Source: Candidatus Gygaella obscura (GTDB lineage Bacteria > Omnitrophota > Gorgyraeia > Gygaellales > Gygaellaceae). Taken from it: 46,808 bases of DNA. Below are positions 25,619-32,675 of this stretch, piece after piece. The notes beneath the pieces are model-generated. The model searched no databases. It was given only the letters and a program-made list of their open reading frames with translations, and was not told the DNA's origin. The first letter of the stretch is position 1. Each line of letters begins with the position of its first letter. The stretch is from assembly GCA_030765485.1 (NCBI GenBank), contig JAVCCR010000032.1:119481-166288 (forward strand), in the 5' to 3' direction. A program made the position numbers and the translations under genes.

Positions 25619-26223
25619 TACTGGAAAAACTTGTATTAGGAAGCTACTTTGTTAATTGCTATATTCTAGGTAACGAACATTCAAAAGAAGCGGTTATAAT
25701 TGATCCAGGAGCTGAATTCAAAAAAATCGACAGCGTTATTAAAAAAAAGCAATTGCTACCTACGGCAATTATCAATACCCATGGCCACTTGGATCATATC
25801 CAGGAAGACGATTCTTTTAAAGTTCCGGTGTATATTCATTCTCAGGATAGAGATTGTTTTACAGATCCTAAGAAAAATCTGTCTGCTTTTTTCGGAGCAC
25901 CTTTTATTGTTAATTCCAAAGCACAATTATTGGAAGATGGACAGGTGATTACTTTGGCTGGTTTTAAGTTTGAGGTGATTCATACTCCAGGGCATACTAG
26001 AGGAGGTATTTGTTTAAAGGTCGATGGTTTGCTTTTTTCCGGAGATACGCTTTTTGCAGGCAGTGTAGGCAGAACGGATTTTCCGGGAGCAGATGCTAAA
26101 ATTCTGATTGAATCTATTAAAAGTAAGCTTCTTGTTATAAAAGATGATTTAAAGGTTTTCCCCGGACATGGCCAGGATACGTCTTTGGAGCTAGAAAGGC
26201 AGACTAATTGTTTTTTGAATTGA
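25615..26223 (+). CDS. Metallo-beta-lactamase-fold hydrolase (glyoxalase II-like)
   Basis: Zinc hydrolase of the small glyoxalase II / YcbL type. Metal ligands are in NTHGHLDHIQ (HxHxDH), HTPGHTRGG and FSGDTLFAGSVGRTDFPG, with FPGHGQDTSLELE at the end. At 202 residues it has the single catalytic domain without the C-terminal helical glutathione domain of true GloB, so the natural thioester is unclear. Coupled by ATGA overlap to the small exported protein. Xer recombinase follows eight bases later. Confidence 0.9.
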   Translation: MILEKLVLGSYFVNCYILGNEHSKEAVIIDPGAEFKKIDSVIKKKQLLPTAIINTHGHLDHIQEDDSFKVPVYIHSQDRDCFTDPKKNLSAFFGAPFIVNSKAQLLEDGQVITLAGFKFEVIHTPGHTRGGICLKVDGLLFSGDTLFAGSVGRTDFPGADAKILIESIKSKLLVIKDDLKVFPGHGQDTSLELERQTNCFLN

Positions 26224-26230
26224 TCATAAA

Positions 26231-27118
26231 ATGAAAGATCTAATCGAAAACTTTTTGAATTATTTATCCGTTGAACGCAATCTTGCAAAGAATACGATAA
26301 GTTCTTACAGGAGAGATCTTAATAGTTACAGTGATTTTTTATCTACTAAGAAAATTGTCAATATTTCCAGTACAACAAGACAGACTTTATCTGATTTTCT
26401 TTTTTGGAGAAAAGATAGAGGAATTTCCAGTAGCTCTATTGCCAGGCAATTAGCAGCAATAAAGAGTTTTTACCGTTTTTTAGTAAGGGAGCGTCTTATT
26501 AGACATGATCCGACAGCCTTGCTTGATTCTCCGAAACTATGGAAGAGAATTCCTGATGTTCTTTCTTTCCCTGAAGTCGAGGCTTTATTGGCCGGTCCTG
26601 ACATGAAAGATAAATTCGGTGTTCGGGATAAGGCGATATTGGAGCTTATCTATGCAACGGGGATGAGGGTAAGTGAAGCTGTAAATTTAAAACTGCAGAG
26701 TGTTAATTTAGAAGTTGGTTTTGTGCGTTGTTTCGGTAAAGGAGGGAAAGAAAGAATAGTTCCCATTGGGAAAAAAGCCGTCTCAGCGGTAAATAGGTAC
26801 ATCATTGGGTTGCGTAAGGATATGAATAAACTATCAGAGTCTAATAGTTTGTTTCTTAACCGATTTGGAAAACCGCTTTCCCGGGTATGGGTTTGGAAAA
26901 TGGTTAAGTTCTATGGAAAGAAAGCAAGAATAAAAAAGATTATAAAACCGCATATTTTAAGACATTCTTTTGCTACACATCTTTTAGAAGGAGGGGCTGA
27001 TCTACGTTCGGTTCAGGAGATGCTGGGTCATGCAAGTATATCTACGACTCAAATATACACACATATTAATAAGGATAGGCTTAAATCGATCCATAAGAAG
27101 TTTCATCCTAGAGGCTAA
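26231..27118 (+). CDS. xerD: Tyrosine recombinase XerC/XerD
   Basis: Site-specific recombinase that resolves chromosome dimers at dif. The N-terminal SAM-like core-binding domain (FLNYLSVERNLAKNTISSYR) precedes the catalytic domain with R146 (TGMRVSEA), K170 (GKGGKERIVP), H241 and R244 (HILRHSFATHLLEGG), H267 (MLGHASI) and nucleophile Y276 (TQIYTHI). The catalytic set is complete and 295 residues are usual. Its length and housekeeping neighbours argue for Xer, not a phage integrase. XerC and XerD cannot be told apart reliably by eye. FtsK, its usual activator, is at 10.6 kb. Confidence 0.9.
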   Translation: MKDLIENFLNYLSVERNLAKNTISSYRRDLNSYSDFLSTKKIVNISSTTRQTLSDFLFWRKDRGISSSSIARQLAAIKSFYRFLVRERLIRHDPTALLDSPKLWKRIPDVLSFPEVEALLAGPDMKDKFGVRDKAILELIYATGMRVSEAVNLKLQSVNLEVGFVRCFGKGGKERIVPIGKKAVSAVNRYIIGLRKDMNKLSESNSLFLNRFGKPLSRVWVWKMVKFYGKKARIKKIIKPHILRHSFATHLLEGGADLRSVQEMLGHASISTTQIYTHINKDRLKSIHKKFHPRG

Positions 27119-27120
27119 TT

Positions 27121-28392
27121 ATGAAAAAAACATTTAAAAGGTTACCGAAAAACATCCTTGCATTGGTAAAAAAAATAGCTCGTCTTGCCGATGAAGATGG
27201 TTATCGGATTTTCTTGGTTGGAGGATTTGTTAGGGATTTGATTTTGGGGATTGATAATCTTGATTTGGATATAGTTGTTGATGGTAATGGGCTTTGTTTT
27301 GCAAGAAAACTTTATAATAAACTAGGTATGGATATTGTAGTGCATAAAAGATTCGGTACGGCAACAATAGTTACCAGAGAAAGAATAAAGCTTGATATCG
27401 CTACTGCTCGATGCGAAAGTTATGCTGCTCCGGGAGTTTTGCCAGAGGTTACCTTTAGCTCAATACACGAAGATTTAAAAAGGAGGGATTTTACGATCAA
27501 TGCTATGGCTATCGGAATAAATAAGCATAATTTCGGTGTCGTGATTGATTATTTTGGTGGGCTCCAAGATTTAAAAAAGAAAAAGATTAAAGTATTACAT
27601 GATGTTAGTTTTATTGATGATCCTACAAGGATTTTACGGGCGATAAGGTTTAAAGTGAGGTTTGGTTTTAAGTTTGACAAGAAAACATCTTTTTTATTGA
27701 AAGAGGCTATTAAAAGAAAAATGCTTTTTAAGGTGCAAAAGCATCGCCTTCGCGATGAGCTCATTTTATTATTGAAAGAAAGAATGCCGCCTTTATATAT
27801 TAAAGAACTTAATCGGCTTTGTGGCCTTAAGTTTTTGTATAATGATATCAGTCTCTTTAATGGTTTGAATAAAACTCTAAAGAATATAAAAAAAGAGAGT
27901 CATTGGTTTATAAACAGTCAGTCTAGCAAAAGGAAGCTTGAGGAGTGGTTGGTTTATTTAATTGGTATTCTTGATTGTTTGAAGTTGGCTGGTTTAAAAA
28001 AGTTTTGTTTTGATTATGCATTGCGCAAAAAAGACACAAAGCGGATTTTATCATACAAGGAATTTATGTTGAAGAAAAAACTTAAGCTTGATAAGACTCT
28101 TAGACCTGTATATCTGTATAAGATAATGGCGCCACTTAGCTACGAAGCAATAATTGCAATTCTTGCAAAAGTAAACAAGCGTCAGGCTCGAATGAATATA
28201 ATTAGTTTTTTGGAGGAATTCCACACTATAAGGCCTCATATAAATGGTGATATTATTAAGGAGCTGGGGATAAAGGAAGGGCCGATAATCAAAAAAATTC
28301 TTAGCCAAGTTCATAATGCGCGTATTAATAAATCAATAAGTACTTTTGAAGAAGAGTTAAGTTTGGTCAGAAAAATACTTAAAATGAATTAA
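27121..28392 (+). CDS. cca: CCA tRNA nucleotidyltransferase
   Basis: Class II nucleotidyltransferase that builds or repairs the 3' CCA end of tRNA. Motifs: FLVGGFVRDLILG, NLDLDIVVDG (catalytic aspartates), FGTATI, LKRRDFTINAMAIGI and DDPTRILRAIRFKVRFGF, followed by HRLRDELILLL, which corresponds to the base-selecting region. Residues beyond 250 are a helical tail without an HD motif that I can see. The related poly(A) polymerase and CC-only or A-only enzymes share these motifs, so specificity is inferred. The tRNA-Pro in this window lacks an encoded CCA, so such an activity is needed. Confidence 0.88.
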   Translation: MKKTFKRLPKNILALVKKIARLADEDGYRIFLVGGFVRDLILGIDNLDLDIVVDGNGLCFARKLYNKLGMDIVVHKRFGTATIVTRERIKLDIATARCESYAAPGVLPEVTFSSIHEDLKRRDFTINAMAIGINKHNFGVVIDYFGGLQDLKKKKIKVLHDVSFIDDPTRILRAIRFKVRFGFKFDKKTSFLLKEAIKRKMLFKVQKHRLRDELILLLKERMPPLYIKELNRLCGLKFLYNDISLFNGLNKTLKNIKKESHWFINSQSSKRKLEEWLVYLIGILDCLKLAGLKKFCFDYALRKKDTKRILSYKEFMLKKKLKLDKTLRPVYLYKIMAPLSYEAIIAILAKVNKRQARMNIISFLEEFHTIRPHINGDIIKELGIKEGPIIKKILSQVHNARINKSISTFEEELSLVRKILKMN

Positions 28393-28555
28393 TTTAAGAT
28401 TATTTAAGCTGGGGATTTACACATTTATGGTTTATTTTGATTGTTAAAAAAGGTACGACTGTTAAGCAGCTGGGAAGATAGTTGTTTTTTAGATAAAGAT
28501 TGTTTATTCAATTTGATAAGTGATGATACGCAGCTTATCTAACGAAAAAGGTGAA

Positions 28556-28903
28556 ATGAGAAAAGATAAAGTAAAATCAGAATTAAAAAAGGAAATCAGT
28601 AGTATTATTCATAACGAGGTAAAAGATCCTCGTTTGGGGTTTATTACAGTTATAGATACGGAACTCAGCGATGATTTAAAGTATCTAAAAGTTTTTTACA
28701 GTGTCTTGGGAGCAAAAAATGATGAAGAGTTGGCTCAGGATATTATGGAAAGGGTTGAAGGTTTTATAAAAAAACTTATTGCTAAGAGATTAAAATTAAG
28801 ATTTGTTCCTGAAATTAAATTTATAATCGATAGGTCTATAGCAAAAGCTCAGCATATAGAGGATATTTTAGAGAATATTAAACACAAGGAAGAAGATGAA
28901 TAA
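28556..28903 (+). CDS. rbfA: 30S ribosome-binding factor RbfA
   Basis: KH-fold protein required for late 30S maturation and 16S 5'-end processing. Diagnostic: VKSELKKEISSIIHNEVKDPRLGFITV, DLKYLKVFYSVLG and RFVPEIKFIIDRSI. The track begins at GTG 28520, but ATG 28556 follows AAAAAGGTG and places KDPRLG at about residue 23, as in other bacteria. The longer start would add 12 residues, and a GATAAG/CTTATC inverted repeat spans the 28523 ATG. The 127 bases before 28520 contain no recognisable gene or promoter. It overlaps nrnA by eight bases. Confidence 0.92.
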   Translation: MRKDKVKSELKKEISSIIHNEVKDPRLGFITVIDTELSDDLKYLKVFYSVLGAKNDEELAQDIMERVEGFIKKLIAKRLKLRFVPEIKFIIDRSIAKAQHIEDILENIKHKEEDE

Positions 28904-29843
28904 GATAATCAAAGAATTAAAAAAACACAATAATTACCTGGTGGTTTCTCATATTAACTCAGAAGGAGATGCGATTGGTTCTTCTTTAGCTATGGCAATT
29001 TTATTAAGACAATTGGGGAAAAAAGTAATTGTGATAAACGCAGATAACGTGCCTGGCCAATATAAGTTCCTTCCTTATATAAAATCGATAAAAAAGCCCA
29101 AAAAAACATTTTCTTTTGATGCTGTGGTTACGGTTGATTGTTCAAATCTTGGTAGAATTGGTTCCTGTATTAATTACATACCAAAAGAGAAAATTCTTAT
29201 TAATATTGACCATCATATTGGTAATACTAGATTTGCCAAGTTTAATTGGGTTGAGCCAAATGCCTCTAGTTGCAGCGAGATGATTTTTAAGCTTTTTAAG
29301 AAAATGAGACTTGCCATAGATCGAAAGGTGGCGCTTTTACTTTATACGGGAATAATGACTGATACAGGTTCTTTTAAGTATGCGAATACTACAAGTATTA
29401 CTCATAGAATAGCTGCCGAGCTTCTGAAAAATAATTTGGATGTACATAAGATATATAAAAATGTTTATCAAAACATATCTTCTGATAATGCAAGAAAGAT
29501 TATTAATGTTTTAAATACTCTTCGTTTTGATAAGAATAAGAAAATTGTTTATTTCTTACAGCGGAAGAAAGATGCTTCAAGTGACAGTTTTGCGGATTTA
29601 AGTGAATATATACTTGATTTTGCAAGGAGTTTAAAAGAGGTTGAGATAGTTTTATTGTTTAAAGAATCAGGCGAACGTAATAAAATTAGGGTTAATCTTC
29701 GTTCTAAGGGAAAATATGATGTAAATCGTCTTGCAAAGATTTTCTCCGGAGGGGGGCATAAAACCGCAAGTGGTTGTACTATTAAAGGAAGTATCCTTGA
29801 AGCAAAAAAGAAACTACTTATAGCAGCAAGAAGATTTATTTAA
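28896..29843 (+). CDS. nrnA: DHH/DHHA1 family phosphoesterase, NrnA-like oligoribonuclease / pAp phosphatase
   Basis: Degrades short RNA oligomers and dephosphorylates 3'-phosphoadenosine 5'-phosphate in related bacteria. Motifs: VVSHINSEGDAIGSSLAM (the usual NPDGD is SEGD here), VTVDCSNLGRIG, NIDHHIGNTRF (the DHH), TGIMTDTGSFKYANT, and the DHHA1 glycine motif SGGGHKTASGCTI at the C-terminus. The 315 residues fit. rbfA-nrnA-truB-ribF is a common order; truB is missing here, with only 20 bases between nrnA and ribF. Confidence 0.93.
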   Translation: MNKIIKELKKHNNYLVVSHINSEGDAIGSSLAMAILLRQLGKKVIVINADNVPGQYKFLPYIKSIKKPKKTFSFDAVVTVDCSNLGRIGSCINYIPKEKILINIDHHIGNTRFAKFNWVEPNASSCSEMIFKLFKKMRLAIDRKVALLLYTGIMTDTGSFKYANTTSITHRIAAELLKNNLDVHKIYKNVYQNISSDNARKIINVLNTLRFDKNKKIVYFLQRKKDASSDSFADLSEYILDFARSLKEVEIVLLFKESGERNKIRVNLRSKGKYDVNRLAKIFSGGGHKTASGCTIKGSILEAKKKLLIAARRFI

Positions 29844-29863
29844 TTAAAACTGACATACTGGAT

Positions 29864-30754
29864 ATGAAGGTTATAAATGGTTTTAATAGATTAAAGGGAA
29901 AAATTTCCGCAAGCGTGGTTACTTTCGGGATATTTGATGGACTACATAAGGGACATGCTTTAATTTTAAAAAAAGCTGTTTGTCGGGCACGGCGATTAAA
30001 AATTAAAAGTGTCTGTATTACTTTTTGGCCAAGTCCAAAAAAGAGTCTGCTTTTATATTCTTTAGAGCACAGGCTTAATCTTCTTGAGCAATTCGGTTTG
30101 GATATCTGTATTGTAGTAAATCTGAGTAAACATTTTTCGCAATTAAGTATTGATGATTTTGTCAAAAACATTTTGTTGAAGCGTCTTAATGTAAGAGAGG
30201 TTGTAATCGGTGATAATTTCAGGTTTGGAAAAAAACGCAGCAAGAAAGTTGAAGACCTTATTTTATATGCAGAGGATTACGGATTTAAGGTATTGGCTAT
30301 TAAATTAGCAAAATATAAACATAAAAATATCAGCAGCACAAGAATAAGGGACTATATTTTAAAAGGTGAGTTATATCAGGTTAAGAAGATGCTTGGGCGA
30401 AAGGTCTCTATTTTAGGAACTGTAGTACATGGAAGACATATTGCCACAGCTCATCTTGATTTGGCTACGGCCAATATCAATCCGCATCATGAGGTTTTAC
30501 CTCCTGATGGTGTTTATCAGGTTAGTGTTAATATTGAAAAAAAACGCCTTCCAGGTATCTGCTATATCGGTATAAGACCCACATTAAATCTAAAAAGAAG
30601 AGTTGTTGAAGTACATATATTAAATTTTAAGAAGAATCTTTATGGTAAAGAGCTGTATATTGCTTTTGGAAAGAAAATACGCAACGACCGTAAGTTTAAA
30701 AACTTATTAGAGCTTAAAAGACAGATCAAAGCTGATTTGTCAAAGATTTCTTAA
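29864..30754 (+). CDS. ribF: Bifunctional riboflavin kinase / FAD synthetase
   Basis: Phosphorylates riboflavin to FMN and adenylylates FMN to FAD, producing the ligand of the riboswitch upstream of ribBA. The N-terminal FAD synthetase has TFGIFDGLHKGHALIL, GDNFRFGKKRSK and SSTRIRDYILKGELYQVKKMLGR and looks intact. In the C-terminal kinase the usual G.R.GFPTAN is replaced by HIATAHLDLATAN, losing the Gly and Pro but keeping TAN. The general-base region is normal (CYIGIRPTLN, VVEVHILNF). The 296 residues are standard. It probably belongs to the rbfA-nrnA unit. Confidence 0.93.
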   Translation: MKVINGFNRLKGKISASVVTFGIFDGLHKGHALILKKAVCRARRLKIKSVCITFWPSPKKSLLLYSLEHRLNLLEQFGLDICIVVNLSKHFSQLSIDDFVKNILLKRLNVREVVIGDNFRFGKKRSKKVEDLILYAEDYGFKVLAIKLAKYKHKNISSTRIRDYILKGELYQVKKMLGRKVSILGTVVHGRHIATAHLDLATANINPHHEVLPPDGVYQVSVNIEKKRLPGICYIGIRPTLNLKRRVVEVHILNFKKNLYGKELYIAFGKKIRNDRKFKNLLELKRQIKADLSKIS

Positions 30755-30840
30755 TTATCCCATCAAAACACACACAATACATAGTCAATTCTCGGACTTT
30801 TAACACAACCTATAGTATTTATTAAACTTATTGAAAATTT

Positions 30841-30856
30841 TGCCTTGACAAAGGCA
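30841..30856. repeat. Inverted repeat spanning the mraZ -35 region
   Basis: TGCCTT (30841-30846), GACA, AAGGCA (30851-30856): a perfect 6-bp inverted repeat centred on the TTGACA box. It could be a binding site for a dimeric regulator or chance. The 85 bases before it show only a short CACACACA run and no gene. Confidence 0.45.
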
Positions 30857-30873
30857 ATTATATTGTCTATACT
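30845..30873 (+). promoter_or_regulatory. Promoter of the dcw cluster (mraZ promoter)
   Basis: Consensus TTGACA (30845-30850), exactly 17 bases, TATACT (30868-30873). Predicted start near 30880, at the first of the MraZ-type boxes. The strongest-looking promoter of the window, as expected ahead of the division and cell-wall genes. Confidence 0.88.
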
Positions 30874-30879
30874 TTCTAT

Positions 30880-30906
30880 ACAGTGTCATAAAGTGGGACA
30901 AAGTGG
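30880..30906 (+). promoter_or_regulatory. MraZ-type operator: three boxes with 10-base period
   Basis: ACAGTGT (30880), AAAGTGG (30890) and AAAGTGG (30900) repeat every 10 bases. MraZ proteins bind direct repeats of this kind (AAAGTG-type in mycoplasmas, TGGG with the same period in E. coli). The array covers the likely transcription start and touches the AAGGA Shine-Dalgarno of mraZ, so bound MraZ would repress the operon. Confidence 0.78.
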
Positions 30907-30915
30907 AAGGATAAT

Positions 30916-31356
30916 ATGTTTTACGGTGAATATGCGCATTCCATAGACCGCAAAGGAAGACTTGTCTTACCTGCGAAATTCAGAGAGACAGCAAAAGAGA
31001 ATCTTATTGAGAAGTTTTTTGTGACTCGCGGGTTAGATCAATGTCTTTTTATGTTTTCTGAAGAGGAATGGCGTTCTCAGGAGCAAAAGTTTAAAGTACT
31101 TTCTTTTACAAAACAAGAAGCACGTAGGTTTAATCGTATGTTCTTTTCAGGAGCAGTAGATGTTAGTTTTGATCAGCAGGGAAGAATTTTGATTCCTCAA
31201 TACTTGAAAGACTTTGCAAAAATAAAAAGGGATGTAACTGTTGTGGGAATTTCCAATAGGATAGAGATTTGGTCAAAGGATTCATGGAATGAGTTTTATA
31301 GCGAAGTACAGCCGGAATTTGAAAAGATTTCTGAGAGCCTTTTTAATATTCAATGA
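30916..31356 (+). CDS. mraZ: Transcriptional regulator MraZ
   Basis: DNA-binding autoregulator of the dcw cluster that forms a ring of double AbrB-like (SpoVT) domains. The two repeats are visible: YAHSIDRKGRLVLPAKFRE near the start and GAVDVSFDQQGRILIPQYLK at about 75-95. The 146 residues are typical. An AAGGA Shine-Dalgarno with four-base spacing precedes the ATG, and the box array lies directly upstream. Overlaps rsmH by four bases (ATGA). Confidence 0.96.
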   Translation: MFYGEYAHSIDRKGRLVLPAKFRETAKENLIEKFFVTRGLDQCLFMFSEEEWRSQEQKFKVLSFTKQEARRFNRMFFSGAVDVSFDQQGRILIPQYLKDFAKIKRDVTVVGISNRIEIWSKDSWNEFYSEVQPEFEKISESLFNIQ

Positions 31357-32255
31357 TAATGAATGAACAGTTGCATATTCCAGCTATGGAAAATGAGGTT
31401 ATGGAATTGCTTAATTTAAAGCCAGGCATGGTTGTTGTTGATTGTACGGTAGGTATGGGCGCTCATGCCGAGAAGATATTATCAAAAATATCTCCTTTAG
31501 GCAGATTGGTATGTATAGATAAAGATGAACATTCACTTGCTTTGGCAAAAACAAGGCTTGCCCATTTTAAAGATTGCACCAGTTTTTTGCATGCAGATTT
31601 CAGATATTTGGATAAGGCTTTGAATAGTCTTGATATAACTGGTATAGATGCGGTTTTTTTTGATTTAGGCATTTCAAGTTTTCAGCTTGGGGAAAGCGAT
31701 AGGGGTTTTAGTTTTATTAAGGAGGGACCTTTAGATATGCGTATGGATAAAGATGCATATATCTCTGCGTATGATTTGGTTAATAATCTTAGTATTAAGG
31801 AGCTTTCGGGGATATTGCGAAATTTTGGAGAAGAACGTTGGCATCAAAGGATTGCCAAGGCAATGATTAAAGAAAGAATAAATAAGCCTATCTCTACAAC
31901 ACACCAGTTGGTAAATGTAATTATGCGTTCAGTACCGCATCATGCCCGATATGGGAGAATTCATCCGGCAACACGTACCTTCCAGGCTTTACGTATTGCA
32001 GTAAATCGAGAATTGGAGGCATTGCAGGATGGATTAGAAAAGGGGATTTCTCTTTTGAAGGTAGGGGCAAGGATTTGTGTAATTGCTTTTCATTCTTTAG
32101 AAGATAGGATCGTGAAAAGGAAATTTCTTTCAGCAGCACATAATAGTGAAATTAAAATAATAACTTCAAAGCCGTTGACGGCCTCGAAAGATGAAATTCA
32201 GCAGAATCCGCGTTCGCGCAGTGCCAAGTTGCGTTGTGCAGAAAGGATAAAATGA
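31353..32255 (+). CDS. rsmH: 16S rRNA (cytosine-1402 N4)-methyltransferase
   Basis: SAM-dependent enzyme (MraW) methylating C1402 in the ribosomal decoding centre. Motifs: HIPAMENEVMELL at the start, VVDCTVGMGAHAEKIL (SAM site), AVFFDLGISSFQL, GFSFIKEGPLDMRMD, RIHPATRTFQALRIAVNREL and FHSLEDRIVKRKF. The 300 residues fit. The start could also be the third codon (31359), which removes only two residues. Second gene of the dcw operon. Confidence 0.96.
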   Translation: MIMNEQLHIPAMENEVMELLNLKPGMVVVDCTVGMGAHAEKILSKISPLGRLVCIDKDEHSLALAKTRLAHFKDCTSFLHADFRYLDKALNSLDITGIDAVFFDLGISSFQLGESDRGFSFIKEGPLDMRMDKDAYISAYDLVNNLSIKELSGILRNFGEERWHQRIAKAMIKERINKPISTTHQLVNVIMRSVPHHARYGRIHPATRTFQALRIAVNRELEALQDGLEKGISLLKVGARICVIAFHSLEDRIVKRKFLSAAHNSEIKIITSKPLTASKDEIQQNPRSRSAKLRCAERIK

Positions 32256-32614
32256 TTTTAAAAAGATATGCAACCTGTTTATTTTTCTTTACTGTTGTTT
32301 GTCTTTTATATGTTGGTCTGCAGACACATATTATTAAAACTGGTTATGCGATTCAGTCAAAGTCTAATATCTATAAACAGTTATCAGATGAAAACGATTC
32401 GCTTAGTTATAAAATCAGTTGTCTGTCTTCATTCGGTTCGGTTAATAATAAAGTTGTTTTAAATGATTCCGAATTTGAATTGCCAAAATCTCATCAGTAT
32501 TCCAAGCTGGTGATTAATGAAAAGATAAAGATAGCAAAAGCAGATTTAACAAAAAGAAATATTTTTAGTCTTTTCGGTTTCCAAAAGGAAGCCGAGGCCA
32601 GACCTGTTAAATAA
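32252..32614 (+). CDS. ftsL: FtsL-like cell division protein
   Basis: Small bitopic protein between rsmH and ftsI, the position of ftsL, which with FtsB activates septal wall synthesis. Sequence is poorly conserved, as usual for FtsL. A short basic N-terminus, one transmembrane helix at about 7-26 (CLFFFTVVCLLYVGLQ), then a helical segment (NIYKQLSDENDSLSYKISCL) of coiled-coil type. ATG 32252 overlaps the rsmH stop (ATGA) and follows AGAAAGGA; the track's TTG at 32234 is less likely. 120 residues. The assignment rests mainly on position and topology. Confidence 0.72.
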   Translation: MILKRYATCLFFFTVVCLLYVGLQTHIIKTGYAIQSKSNIYKQLSDENDSLSYKISCLSSFGSVNNKVVLNDSEFELPKSHQYSKLVINEKIKIAKADLTKRNIFSLFGFQKEAEARPVK

Positions 32615-32675
32615 GCAGATTTAATGATATCGGTGTTTTATTTCTTGATGTTGATTAATTCAATTAAAGATTATA

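Noticed and set aside
26231-27118. Xer gene as a sign of an integrated element
   Set aside because: Length, complete Xer-type catalytic motifs and housekeeping neighbours fit chromosomal XerC/D, with no phage or integron genes nearby.
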